A stretch of DNA of 32,857 nucleotides from Acidobacteriota bacterium. GTDB taxonomy: Bacteria > Acidobacteriota > Aminicenantia > Aminicenantales > Saccharicenantaceae. The position numbers and the translations under genes are program-made. Positions 23,273 to 31,174 of this stretch are shown here, piece by piece. The notes under the pieces were generated by a model. That model searched no databases and was not told the DNA's origin. It was given only the letters and a program-made list of their open reading frames with translations. The stretch is from assembly GCA_029569255.1 (NCBI GenBank), contig JAKQUO010000058.1:1-32857 (forward strand), written 5' to 3'. The stretch's first letter is position 1, and each line of letters starts with the position of its first letter.

Positions 23273-24736
23273 ATGACAAGCGCCCCGGCCCGCAAGGCCG
23301 TCATCCCCGTCCTCATCGTCTTGGCCCTCGCGGCCCGCGGCATGGCCCAGGACAAGGCCTTCATGAGCGATCCCCGCGTCCGGGACGCGTTCGACGTCCT
23401 GGACAAGTGGCTCGACGCCGAAGCGGGCTACAAGCGGTTCCCCGGGCTGGTCATGGCCGTCGTCCACGACCAGGATGTCGTCTGGACCGCGTCCCACGGC
23501 TACGCCAACATCGAGGCCAAGATCCCGGCCCGGCCCGACACCATCTTCAGCATCTGCTCCATCTCCAAGCTCTTCACGAGCGTCGCCGTCATGCAGCTCC
23601 GCGACGCCGGGAAGCTCCAGCTGGACGACCCCCTGTCGAAGCACCTCGACTGGTTCGACATCAAGAGAACGGACCCGAAGGCCCCGCCGATCACCGTCCG
23701 CAGCGTCATGCGGCACTCCTCGGGCCTCCCTTCGGAGTCCGACCAGCCCTACGGCGGGGAGCCCGACATGCCCTGGAAGGACTTGGCGGACATCGTCAGG
23801 AACCTGCCGGGACAGGAGACGCTCTACCCGCCGGATACTTATTTCGAATACTCGAACCTCGGCCTGTCCCTGCTCGGGGAAGTCGTGGCCAAGGTTTCCG
23901 GCAGACCCTACGGCGAGTACATCCGGACGCGCATCCTCGAGCCGCTCGGCATGACCGACACGACCCCGTTCCTGCCGGAGAGAGAGTACGGCCGGCGCCT
24001 GGCCGTCGGCTATGGCCGCTGGGAGAGGGCCGGCGACCGGGCCAGGATGCCATTCTTCCAGGCCAGGGGCGCCACCCCCGCCGCGGGCCTGGCCTCGACG
24101 GCCCTCGACCTGGCCAAGTTCGCCTCTTGGCAGTTCCGGGCCCTCGACAACCGCGACGCCGCGGTCCTCAGCGGCTACACCTTGAGGGAGATGCACCGGG
24201 TCAACTGGGTCGATTGGGACCGCAAGGTCATGTGGGGCCTGGGCTTCATGAACTGGCGGCACAGGGACACGACCCTGGTCGGCCACTCGGGCGGCTGTCC
24301 CGGCTACCGGACGAAGATCGCCCTCAGCCCCAAGGACAGGATCGCCGTCATCGTCATGATCAACGCGGCCGACGCCGACGTGAACGGCTACGCGAACAAG
24401 CCCTTCGATCTCGTCGTCCCGGCCGTCCTCGAAGCCGCCAGGACGCCGGGCGAGGGGAGGGCGGCGCCGGAGTCCCTGCGGCCGTACACGGGCCTCTACC
24501 GGGCCCACTGGGCCGAGACCGAGGTCTTCTTCTGGCAGGGCGGCCTGGCCATGATGACCCTGCCGACGGACGACCCGGCCGGCTCCATCCGGAAGCTCAG
24601 GCAGGTCAAGGACAATTCCTTCAAGGCGGTCCGGGACGACGGCGAGCTCGGGGAGGAGGTCCTCTTCGAGTTCGACGCCAAGGGCGCCGTCAAATGGCTC
24701 AAGTCCGCCGGCTACTACTCGATGAAGGCGCGCTGA
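23273..24736 (+). CDS. Secreted class C beta-lactamase-related serine hydrolase
   Basis: A 487-residue protein with a signal peptide (KAVIPVLIVLALAARGMAQ) and the PF00144 serine beta-lactamase/DD-peptidase fold. S96-I-S-K99 is the nucleophile motif, Y193-S-N195 the second and H338-S-G340 the third. HSG rather than KTG is typical of esterase and D-aminopeptidase-like members. A C-terminal beta-domain (about 395-487) resembles the DUF3471-type lipocalin-like extension. The likely role is cleavage of peptides, esters or peptidoglycan fragments in the periplasm; the substrate is unknown. ATG 23273 begins the signal peptide; the longer frame from 23204 gives none. The next gene starts one base after the TGA. 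Confidence 0.87.
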   Translation: MTSAPARKAVIPVLIVLALAARGMAQDKAFMSDPRVRDAFDVLDKWLDAEAGYKRFPGLVMAVVHDQDVVWTASHGYANIEAKIPARPDTIFSICSISKLFTSVAVMQLRDAGKLQLDDPLSKHLDWFDIKRTDPKAPPITVRSVMRHSSGLPSESDQPYGGEPDMPWKDLADIVRNLPGQETLYPPDTYFEYSNLGLSLLGEVVAKVSGRPYGEYIRTRILEPLGMTDTTPFLPEREYGRRLAVGYGRWERAGDRARMPFFQARGATPAAGLASTALDLAKFASWQFRALDNRDAAVLSGYTLREMHRVNWVDWDRKVMWGLGFMNWRHRDTTLVGHSGGCPGYRTKIALSPKDRIAVIVMINAADADVNGYANKPFDLVVPAVLEAARTPGEGRAAPESLRPYTGLYRAHWAETEVFFWQGGLAMMTLPTDDPAGSIRKLRQVKDNSFKAVRDDGELGEEVLFEFDAKGAVKWLKSAGYYSMKAR

Positions 24737-24737
24737 G

Positions 24738-25643
24738 ATGGAATCCGTCGACCCGAAGCTCCCGCTCGCCGGGGACTCGCGGCCGGAGCGTCGGGCCCGG
24801 CGCGTCCGTCCGGGGCTCGCCCTTCTCGCGTCGCTTGTCCTGGGGCTGTCGGCGCCCGCCGGCGTTGCCGGACCTCCCGTGCCCCAGACGGCGGAGGAAC
24901 CGCTCGCCCGGATCCTGGAAAAAGCGGACATCTATTGCCGGCGTCTGGGCAAGTCCTCGCTCCATTTCGTCTGCCGGGAGAAGATCGACGAGCGCCAGTA
25001 CAATCCGCCCCTGAGGATCCTGTCGAACGTGGTGAGAGGGGGGCCGCCGAAGGTGACCCGGGTCGTCCTCGAGTACGACTACCAGTTGGTCGGCAAAGGG
25101 GAGTCCGTCGAGGAGAAGCGGGTCCTGCTCCGGGAGAACAAGCAGGTCCGGAACGAGCCCGACGCCGAGCTGAAGACCAAGCTCTACAAGCACAAGTTCC
25201 TGGTCTTCGGGCCCGGCGGTCTGTTCGGCGAATACTGGCAGCCCCGGCACGCCTATCGGCTCGCGGGGGAGGAGCGGATCGGCAAGGACGAGGCCTATGT
25301 CGTCGAAGCCTCGGCGCCGGGGACGCCGGAGCCCGATCTCATCTACGGGAAGGCCTGGGTCCGGAAGAAGGACTACGCCATCCTCAAGATCGAATGGGAC
25401 CAGCGCTGCCTCGGCAACTACGGCCAGGTCCTGGCCATGGCCCGGAGCCTCGGGCACGAGGCCGAGCCCCGGCTGTCCGTGGCCTGCGCGTACGGCGTCG
25501 AGAAGAACGGCATCCGTTTTCCGGACAGGCTGGACGTCCGGGAAGAGTACTGGTCCCCCCGGGGGACCTTCCGGGTCTCGGAGACCTCGGTCAGATACGA
25601 CGAATACAGGTTCTTCATCGTCGAGACCGAGGTCAAGTACTGA
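24738..25643 (+). CDS. Exported protein of unknown function (LolA-like beta fold possible)
   Basis: A 301-residue protein. A hydrophobic stretch (about 26-45, GLALLASLVLGLSAPAGVAG) after a basic N-terminus looks like a signal peptide. The mature part alternates beta strands (VTRVVLEYDYQLV, AYRLAGEERIGKDEAYVVEA, YGKAWVRKKDYAILKIEWD, VSETSVRYDEYRFF), a pattern seen in LolA/outer-membrane lipoprotein-sorting-like proteins of Acidobacteriota. No catalytic motif is visible, and the family is not recognised with certainty. It starts one base after the serine hydrolase stop, so the pair is co-translated. The 3' end overlaps the GemA-like gene tail-to-tail by 11 bp. Confidence 0.75.
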   Translation: MESVDPKLPLAGDSRPERRARRVRPGLALLASLVLGLSAPAGVAGPPVPQTAEEPLARILEKADIYCRRLGKSSLHFVCREKIDERQYNPPLRILSNVVRGGPPKVTRVVLEYDYQLVGKGESVEEKRVLLRENKQVRNEPDAELKTKLYKHKFLVFGPGGLFGEYWQPRHAYRLAGEERIGKDEAYVVEASAPGTPEPDLIYGKAWVRKKDYAILKIEWDQRCLGNYGQVLAMARSLGHEAEPRLSVACAYGVEKNGIRFPDRLDVREEYWSPRGTFRVSETSVRYDEYRFFIVETEVKY

Positions 25644-26031
25644 CGGCCCCGCCGTCGCGGGCCCGGACGGCTTTCAACGACTCGATCAGCTTGGAGGCCT
25701 CCCGCCGGTCCAGGGCCTCGAGCCCGTCCTTCCGGTAATACTTCCGGACGAAATTCCTCAGGTGCTCCTGGGCCCAGCCGAGCTCCCGGGCCAGGGCCTT
25801 GATGAACAGCTTCTGCTTCAGGGTCATGCCGTGGGCGTTGGCCCGGAAATAGCCGCTGCGGACGAAGAAGCGCATGAGCCGGCGGAACCCGTCCTCGTCG
25901 AGGTCCCGGGCGCTCGAGACGCCGGCCGTCCGGCGCAGGATGGACCGGTAGTCGCGGTCCCGCAGGCCGAGCTCCTTCCTGACGATGTGGACGAGGGCCA
26001 GTTTCCCGCGGTCCAGCTTCGCCGACGGCAT
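25633..26031 (-). CDS. GemA-like (Mu gp16 / DUF1018) protein
   Basis: A 132-residue helical protein. KLALVHIVRKELGLRDRDYRSILRRTAGVSSARDLDEDGFRRLMRFF followed by KQKLFIKALARELGW and ASKLIESLKAVR follows the GemA/gp16 plan of Mu-like phages, a host-gene modulator that affects DNA topology or transcription. No other phage gene is near. It lies 76 bp after the reductase operon and may be read with it. AGGAGG is 12 bases upstream of ATG 26031; ATGs at 26055 and 26043 lack usable spacing, but the 26055 start (140 residues) is possible. High-GC codon use matches its neighbours, so any phage origin is old. Confidence 0.75.
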   Translation of the reverse strand: MPSAKLDRGKLALVHIVRKELGLRDRDYRSILRRTAGVSSARDLDEDGFRRLMRFFVRSGYFRANAHGMTLKQKLFIKALARELGWAQEHLRNFVRKYYRKDGLEALDRREASKLIESLKAVRARDGGAVST

Positions 26032-26106
26032 GGCGGACTCCATCCTCCTCAGCATCCCTGCACGATCCGTGCCGGGGACCGGGCGGACGCGCCCCGGCCT
26101 TCCGGC

Positions 26107-27729
26107 CTAGTTCCCGGCCGGGAGGAGGTCCTTGGTCTTCAGCTTGGACGGGAGGAAGATGCCGACGACGCCCCGGAGGCCGACCGTCATGACGATGTTG
26201 AGGAAGAAGGCCAGGAAGCCGACGAGCAGGAGCGCCCCGGCCAGCGCGGCCAGGATCATGTAGGTCCGGAACTCGCCCCCGAAGTAGAGCGTCCGCCGGA
26301 GCATGCCCTGCAGGCCGGCCATGCCCATGAAGGCGCCCATGCCGATGCCGCCGAGGAGATGGCACCAGAAGTGGACGTTGGCCAGCTTGTCGCTCCACAG
26401 CTTGGCCCCGTTGGTCAACACCGGCAGGAGCAGGTAGATCGCGGCGTAGAGGGTCATGGTCAGGCCGACCAGGATGGCCACGTGGACGTGGGGCCCGACA
26501 ACCCACTGGGTGTTGTGGAGGATGCGGTTCAGGCCCAGGTCGGCCTGCATGATGCCGGCCGGGACGGCCAGGGCGAAGCCGAGCAGGCCGCCGAAGAGGA
26601 ACTTGAGCGGCTGCGTCATCTTGAGCGGCCGGGCGTTCCAGAGCGTGATCAGGGTGATGGCGAAGGCCAGGCCCTGGGTGATGAGCTCGAAGGCGGTGAC
26701 CATCTCGCCCGAGACGAGCTTGAGGATCCCCGGCTGGGCCTGGTCGGACATCAGGTGGTGCGACCAGACCGTCCAGGACACGACCAGCTCGACGAGCAGG
26801 GCGGCCCGGGCGATGTTCTCCATGAACAGCTTCTTCCCCGTGATCATGGTCGCCAGGAGATACCAGGCGCCGGCGACGAAGATGAGGACGAGGCCGTCGG
26901 CGATGAGGTCGAGGCCCCACCAGAACCAGTTCTTGTAGAGCAGGGCGTCGATCGCGGAGTGCTTGAGGTCGAAGCCGAGGACATGGCCGACCATGTAGAC
27001 GAGGATGAGGACCCCGGTGAACAGGATGACCGCCGTGTTCAGGGCCGTGTCGACCGAGCCCCGGGCGACGGCCGCGACCGGGAGGGGCACGAGGTGCTCT
27101 TTCTTCTCCTTGCGGAAGAGGTTGCGGAGGCCGCTGAGACCCAGGGCCGAACCGAGCAGGGCGCCGGCCGGCTGCTTGTCCCAGCCCGGCGGCGTGTAGG
27201 TGATGGTCTTGAAGACGTTGATGACGAAGAGGGCCGCGCCGGCCATGACCAGGGCGATGCCGGCGATGAAGAAGATGCCGCCGACGACGCTGAACTGGCT
27301 GAAGTCGGCCGGGAGGGGCCAATAGAGCGTGTAGAGAGGGGAGTAGTGGGAGAGGAAGCCGGCGGACCAGAAGACGAAGGTGCCTCCGGCCAGGAGGCCG
27401 AAGGTCCAGTGGCCGAGCTTGAGGCTCCAGAGGGGCTTTTTCATCAGGAAGGGGACGAGGAAGAGGAAGGCCCCGAAGACGATCGAGTAGGTCGAGCCGA
27501 AGATGCCGACGAGCGGGTGGGCCGTCAGGATGGCGAAGAACTGCTCCTCGGAGACGAAGGGCAGATGGACGGCTTCGACGACCCGCATGATCATGCCCTC
27601 GATGACGGCGAAGGCGTAATAGACCAGGCCGACGACGACGAAGCGCAGGGTCATCTTCTGCATCGGAGTGAGGGACTCGGGCTTGAACAGCCCCTGTTCG
27701 CCTTGGATGAGCGTGTCGATGAATGTCAT
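26107..27729 (-). CDS. Heme-copper oxidase/NO reductase-superfamily catalytic subunit with CuB His replaced by Asp
   Basis: A 540-residue protein with about 12-13 membrane helices. Expected heme ligands are present: H71 (AHPLVGIFG) and H416 for the low-spin heme, and H414 for the active-site heme (GPHVHVAIL). Two CuB ligands, H324 and H325, lie in VWSHHLM. The third CuB His, normally 50 residues earlier, is D274 in WFWWGLDLIADG, and the position four residues later, Tyr in A-type oxidases or the FeB Glu in NorB, is D278. There is no cross-linked Tyr and no GHPEVY. This points to a NOR-like branch rather than an oxygen reductase; I recall a gNOR-type family with two His and one Asp, but cannot verify it here. 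Residues 173-215 form a charged cytoplasmic loop. ATG 27729 has GGGAGG nine bases upstream. Confidence 0.88.
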   Translation of the reverse strand: MTFIDTLIQGEQGLFKPESLTPMQKMTLRFVVVGLVYYAFAVIEGMIMRVVEAVHLPFVSEEQFFAILTAHPLVGIFGSTYSIVFGAFLFLVPFLMKKPLWSLKLGHWTFGLLAGGTFVFWSAGFLSHYSPLYTLYWPLPADFSQFSVVGGIFFIAGIALVMAGAALFVINVFKTITYTPPGWDKQPAGALLGSALGLSGLRNLFRKEKKEHLVPLPVAAVARGSVDTALNTAVILFTGVLILVYMVGHVLGFDLKHSAIDALLYKNWFWWGLDLIADGLVLIFVAGAWYLLATMITGKKLFMENIARAALLVELVVSWTVWSHHLMSDQAQPGILKLVSGEMVTAFELITQGLAFAITLITLWNARPLKMTQPLKFLFGGLLGFALAVPAGIMQADLGLNRILHNTQWVVGPHVHVAILVGLTMTLYAAIYLLLPVLTNGAKLWSDKLANVHFWCHLLGGIGMGAFMGMAGLQGMLRRTLYFGGEFRTYMILAALAGALLLVGFLAFFLNIVMTVGLRGVVGIFLPSKLKTKDLLPAGN

Positions 27730-27751
27730 GTCTGTCCTCCCGTCTTCCGCG

Positions 27752-28300
27752 TCACTCGACGACTTCGACGGCGTCGGGGACGATCATGCGGAGGCCCTTC
27801 CAGCCCGAGTACTCCGTCGACCGGAGGGTGTAGCGGCCAGGCCGGTCGAACCGCCACAGGATGTCGTTGACGTGCCCCGGCAGGACCTGCATCTGGAAGA
27901 GCATCGAGCTGTCGGGCCGGAACAGGCCGAACCCGTAGGTCAGGTCGTCGGAGGTGACGGTGAAGCGGACCGTCTCGCCCTCGCGGATGACCATGGGCCG
28001 GGCCGGGAGCCGGAACTCGTGGCCGACGATGGCGATCTCGAACTCCCGGTCGGCGGCGATCTTGTGCCGCTCGAGGTCCAGGGCCTTCCAGGGGATGGTC
28101 TCGTGGGTGACGATGTGGAGCGACACCCCGAGAACGACCAGAAGGGCGAAGAAGGCCCAGAACAGCGCCGGCGGGAACGGCTTCTCCTTGCCCTTGCGGG
28201 TGACCTTGTAGGCGAACCAGGCGACGACGGCCATGATCGCCAGGCAGTAGAACGTGTAGGCGATCGTCTGGCCCCAAAGGACCGTTTTGGGATCGACCAT
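27752..28300 (-). CDS. Heme-copper reductase subunit II, cupredoxin fold without CuA
   Basis: A 182-residue protein with two membrane helices (about 11-33 and 44-64) and a periplasmic cupredoxin domain (85-180), the layout of cytochrome oxidase subunit II. The CuA motif CxxxCxxxHxxM is S161-TEY-S165-GWK-G169-LR-M172: both Cys and the His are lost, Met and the EY pair kept. The other CuA His (DVxHxF) is Y122 in DLTYGF. It therefore cannot accept electrons from cytochrome c through CuA; quinol is the likely donor. ATG 28300 has GAGGGA five bases upstream. It lies 22 bp ahead of subunit I and is the first gene of the operon. Confidence 0.85.
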   Translation of the reverse strand: MVDPKTVLWGQTIAYTFYCLAIMAVVAWFAYKVTRKGKEKPFPPALFWAFFALLVVLGVSLHIVTHETIPWKALDLERHKIAADREFEIAIVGHEFRLPARPMVIREGETVRFTVTSDDLTYGFGLFRPDSSMLFQMQVLPGHVNDILWRFDRPGRYTLRSTEYSGWKGLRMIVPDAVEVVE

Positions 28301-28374
28301 GTTCCCTCGCTCTCGTCCGTGGGATCCCCGGGAGCTCGGGCCGCGGGGGCCGCGCGCCCTCGGGTCGCGCCGGG

Positions 28375-28404
28375 ATGATACCCGGACTCGGCCGGCCGAG
28401 TCAA
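28375..28404 (-). promoter_or_regulatory. Reductase-operon promoter with 18-bp palindrome in the spacer
   Basis: On the minus strand TTGACT (28399-28404) and TATCAT (28375-28380) are separated by 18 bp. The spacer and part of the -35 box are a perfect palindrome, GACTCGGCCGGCCGAGTC (28385-28402), placed where a repressor, or a MerR-type activator with its long spacer, would bind. It does not look like the NsrR or FNR sites I know. Confidence 0.65.
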
Positions 28405-28444
28405 GCGAATACGGGGCCCGCCGCGGCCGGCGTTAGGGCCGAAA

Positions 28445-28473
28445 TTGACAGGCCCCGGCGGCCGTGCTAAGAC
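28445..28473 (+). promoter_or_regulatory. Probable promoter of the second cysteine synthase-like gene
   Basis: TTGACA (28445-28450) is perfect; 17 bp later TAAGAC (28468-28473) matches three of six -10 bases. The leader is about 17 bases and holds the GGAGG ribosome site. It is divergent from the reductase promoter, 41 bp away. Confidence 0.45.
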
Positions 28474-28496
28474 ATAGGCCCTGGAGGAGCGGCGCC

Positions 28497-29621
28497 ATGA
28501 CCCGCGAGGACTATCTGGCCCGAGTCAAGGGCCTGGCAAGCCTGATCGGGAACACCCCCGTCCTGGCCGTCGAGTGCCTGTTCCGGGGCCGTCCCCGGAC
28601 GGTCTACGCCAAGGCGGAGAACCTCAACCTCACCGGCAGCATCAAGGACCGGATGGCCTTCCACATCCTGCGCCGGGCGGCCGAGCGGGGCGATCTCCGG
28701 CCGGGCGACTGGATCGTCGAGGCCACGAGCGGCAACACCGGCATCTCGTTCGCCGCGATCGGCCGGGCCCTCGGCCACCCGGTCCATATCTTCATGCCGG
28801 ACTGGATGAGCGAAGAGCGCAAGAACCTCATCCGGAGCCTGGGGGCCAGGGTCCGGCTGGTCAGCCGGGAGGAGAACGGGTTCCTGGGCAGCATCGAGCT
28901 GGCCGAGCGGTGGGCCGAGGCCAACGGCCCGGCCTTCCTGCCGCGGCAGTTCTCGAACGAGGACAACATCGAGGCCCATTTCCTCACCACCGGCCCCGAG
29001 CTCTGGTGGCAGATGGGCTTCCGCAGCCTCGTTCCCGACGCCTTCGTGGCCGGGGTCGGAACGGGCGGGACCATCATGGGAGCGGGGAGGTTCCTGAAGA
29101 GCCGCCATCCGGGGATCCGCATCCACCCGCTGGAGCCCGCCAACTCGCCCACGCTGTCGACCGGCCGGAAGGTCGGCAAGCACCGCATCCAGGGCATTTC
29201 GGACGAGTTCATCCCGCCCATCCTCGACTTGGGCGGCATCGCCCCGGTCGTCGCGGTCGACGACGGGGACGCGATCATCATGGCCCAGAAGCTGGCGGCC
29301 GAGCTCGGGCTGGGCGTGGGCATCTCGTCGGGGGCCAATTTCCTGGGCGCGCTCGAGGTCGGGCAGGAGCTCGGGCCCGAGGCCGTCGTCGCGACGGTCT
29401 TCCCGGACGACAACAAGAAGTACATGAGCACCGATCTCCTGCGCCACGAGGCCGCCCGGGACGGCTTCCTGTCCACGGACGTGAAGCTGCTGCAGTACAG
29501 GTCTTTCAAGCGGGTCTGTCACACCTGCTGCGACCCGGACGACTGCGTCGAGGCCCAGGCCGCCGAATTGTTCCCGGACGAGCCGCTGCCGCCGTGCCCG
29601 CGGCGGGAGCTCGGACGCTGA
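28497..29621 (+). CDS. Cysteine synthase-family PLP enzyme with Cys-rich C-terminal tail
   Basis: A 374-residue fold-type II PLP enzyme. K50 in TGSIKDR binds PLP, TSGNTG (78-82) is the substrate loop, GVGTGGT (187-192) the phosphate loop and ISSGAN (277-281) the late Ser motif. The expected reaction is sulfide plus O-acetylserine or a similar acceptor to cysteine. After the catalytic core (about 325) comes an extra tail with C341, C344, C345, C350 and C367 ([10 protein letters not shown]...PCPRR), which resembles a metal or iron-sulfur site and is not usual for CysK. ATG 28497 has GGAGG ten bases upstream. It shares about one third identity by eye with the paralogue at 6391, which lacks the tail. 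Confidence 0.88.
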   Translation: MTREDYLARVKGLASLIGNTPVLAVECLFRGRPRTVYAKAENLNLTGSIKDRMAFHILRRAAERGDLRPGDWIVEATSGNTGISFAAIGRALGHPVHIFMPDWMSEERKNLIRSLGARVRLVSREENGFLGSIELAERWAEANGPAFLPRQFSNEDNIEAHFLTTGPELWWQMGFRSLVPDAFVAGVGTGGTIMGAGRFLKSRHPGIRIHPLEPANSPTLSTGRKVGKHRIQGISDEFIPPILDLGGIAPVVAVDDGDAIIMAQKLAAELGLGVGISSGANFLGALEVGQELGPEAVVATVFPDDNKKYMSTDLLRHEAARDGFLSTDVKLLQYRSFKRVCHTCCDPDDCVEAQAAELFPDEPLPPCPRRELGR

Positions 29622-29639
29622 CGAGGCCTGGCCTTGGGG

Positions 29640-29985
29640 CTCGTTTCCGGGACAGGACGAGCGCCGCGGCCCAGAGCGGGACGGCGACCAGGAGAGGCCA
29701 GGCCGGGCCGACCGGACCGGAGACGCCGGGGCGGGGACGAAGATCACGTTGCCGGCCGTCAGGCTCGCGTGCATGAGCGCGGCCAGGAACAGGCTGCGGG
29801 AGCGGTCGTAAACCCGGACCATGAGGACGCGGAAGTCCGGGAGCACCGCAGGCCCGAGAGGAACGGGCCGGCCAAAAGGGCCGCGACGGCCCTCGGCATC
29901 AGCCGGGGCAGGTCCCCGGATGGGGCCGGAATGGCCGCGGGACCGCTAAAGGCCGCGCTCGGACCAGAACGCTCAGGCTGGGCAT
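29640..29985 (-). pseudogene. Decayed CPBP-type (CAAX-like) intramembrane protease remnant
   Basis: On the minus strand pieces of a CPBP membrane protease appear in different frames: DLPRLMPRAVAALLAGPF, then VRVYDRSRSLFLAALMHASLTAGNVIF (family motif with the conserved His in MLLHAS-type sequence), then PAWPLLVAVPLWAAALVLSRKR as a last helix. At least two frameshifts separate them, and the GEExxWRG catalytic motif is missing. A possible old start is ATG 29985 with GAAGAG ahead of it. Alternatively it is an assembly-error-ridden live gene, which is less likely because whole segments are absent. Confidence 0.5.
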
Positions 29986-30060
29986 GATCTCTTCTCGCTT
30001 GCGCCGCCGCGCGTATCGCCGGGCGCCGAGAATAAAATAGCAGGGATCGGCCTTCCAATT

Positions 30061-30085
30061 CAATTCGGGCCGCGAATTGTTTTTT
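30061..30085 (+). terminator. Intrinsic terminator (plus strand)
   Basis: CAATTCG (30061-30067), a GGCCG loop and CGAATTG (30073-30079) are followed at once by TTTTTT (30080-30085). It is the only classical rho-independent terminator seen in the window and would end transcripts from the cysteine synthase-like gene 440 bp upstream. It lies in a local AT-rich patch (30030-30120). Confidence 0.7.
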
Positions 30086-30089
30086 ATTA

Positions 30090-30340
30090 TCATACAGATA
30101 ATAAATAAGATAGCCAGAACGCCAGGCCTAAACACAAGATATTGAAGGGATTACGAAGACGAAAGCGGGGGAGGGGATCGTCAAGAAGGCCGGGCTCCGG
30201 GTTCGACTCGGTCGGGAGCCAGCCGATCTTCACTCGAGCGTAGATGATATAGCCGAAAAGGGCGCGGCCGAGCGCGGCGGCGACCTTGGACAAAATGCGC
30301 GGGCGCTCGACCCGTGAAAATCGGCCAGTCAGGGCAAGGG
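30090..30340 (-). pseudogene. C-terminal gene fragment truncated by the IS21 element
   Basis: A minus-strand frame runs from inside the IS end to a stop at 30090. The part outside the element encodes about 84 residues: LTGRFSRVERPRILSKVAAALGRALF..., a Pro/Glu-rich middle and a hydrophobic end (NILCLGLAFWLSYLLSV) that could be a membrane helix. The frame's only ATGs (30389 and nearby) are in the IS repeats, so the native start was lost when the element inserted. I do not recognise the family, and it may be non-coding. Confidence 0.35.
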
Positions 30341-30413
30341 TGTGAATGTCAAGTACTTTTCCCATCCCCGCGGTAAGGATATTTCCCATGGGCTCGGTAA
30401 GGATGTTTCCCAG
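30341..30413. repeat. Left terminal repeat array of the IS21 element
   Basis: Units TGTCAAGTACTTTTCCCAT (30347), CGGTAAGGATATTTCCCAT (30371) and CGGTAAGGATGTTTCCCAG (30395) recur every 24 bp. The outermost is the most diverged and includes the presumed tip. These are the transposase-binding repeats typical of IS21 ends. Confidence 0.7.
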
Positions 30414-30430
30414 TCCTCACGGGATCGATC

Positions 30431-31174
30431 TCAGACCTCCTTTCTTGATTTCTTGATCCGATACGACTCTCCGTCCAAGGTGAAGACCCGGGCGTGATGG
30501 AGCAGCCGGTCGAGAAGCGCCGTGGTCATGACGCTGTCGCCCATCATCTCGGCCCAGGTCTCGAAGCTCTTGTTCGAGGTCACGATGACGGAGACCTTCT
30601 CGTACAGCTCGCTGATCATGTTGAAGAACAGGTTCGCCTCCCGCTTCTCGATCGGCGTGTAGCCGATCTCGTCGATGATGACCAGCTCCGACTTCATGAT
30701 CCTCCGGATCCGGTACTCCGATGTCTTCTGGACCTCCGCCGTCTTGAGGAGCTTGATGAGATTGGTCACCCGCTCGAAGCAGACCTTGTAGCCCTTCTCC
30801 ACGGCGGTCCGGCCGAAGGCTATCCCCAAGTGTGTTTTCCCGATCCCGGGCGGACCAAAAAAAAGCAAATTTTGCTTGGTGTCGATCCAGCGGCAGTCGA
30901 GAAGATTGACGGCCTCCGATCGCCCGATCCCCTTGACCCGGCCGAAGTCAAAATCCTCCAGCCGCTTCACGACCGGGAAGTGGGCCCCGGTCATGTTCCT
31001 CTCGACCCGGCGTTTGACCCGGAAGTCGATCTCGAACGAGAAGATCGCGTTCAGGAACGCCAGATACGACGACCGGCGCGACTCGGCGTCGTTCACCAGC
31101 TCATCGAGCCCCTGGACGATCCCCTGCAGGCCGAGGGTCCGGAGATAGCCGAGCGCCTGCTCCTGGGCCTTCAT
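30431..31174 (-). CDS. istB: IS21 helper ATPase IstB
   Basis: A 247-residue AAA+ ATPase that assists the IstA transposase in target choice and strand transfer. Walker A is GPPGIGKT (107-114), Walker B LVIIDEIGY (about 164-172); the N-terminal ~90 residues are the helical IstB adaptor region. The start ATG overlaps the istA stop, the usual coupling in IS21. Length and motifs look intact, so the protein should be functional. Confidence 0.95.
   Translation of the reverse strand: MKAQEQALGYLRTLGLQGIVQGLDELVNDAESRRSSYLAFLNAIFSFEIDFRVKRRVERNMTGAHFPVVKRLEDFDFGRVKGIGRSEAVNLLDCRWIDTKQNLLFFGPPGIGKTHLGIAFGRTAVEKGYKVCFERVTNLIKLLKTAEVQKTSEYRIRRIMKSELVIIDEIGYTPIEKREANLFFNMISELYEKVSVIVTSNKSFETWAEMMGDSVMTTALLDRLLHHARVFTLDGESYRIKKSRKEV

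Noticed and set aside
25297..27870. Plus-strand frame of 857 codons opposite the reductase gene
   Set aside because: Antisense shadow of the reductase and GemA-like genes; composition is dominated by E, G, D and Q as expected from the reverse of membrane codons.
29634..29987. Plus-strand 117-codon frame after the second cysteine synthase-like gene
   Set aside because: Arg/Gly/Pro-rich shadow; the minus strand of the same stretch holds recognisable CPBP protease pieces.
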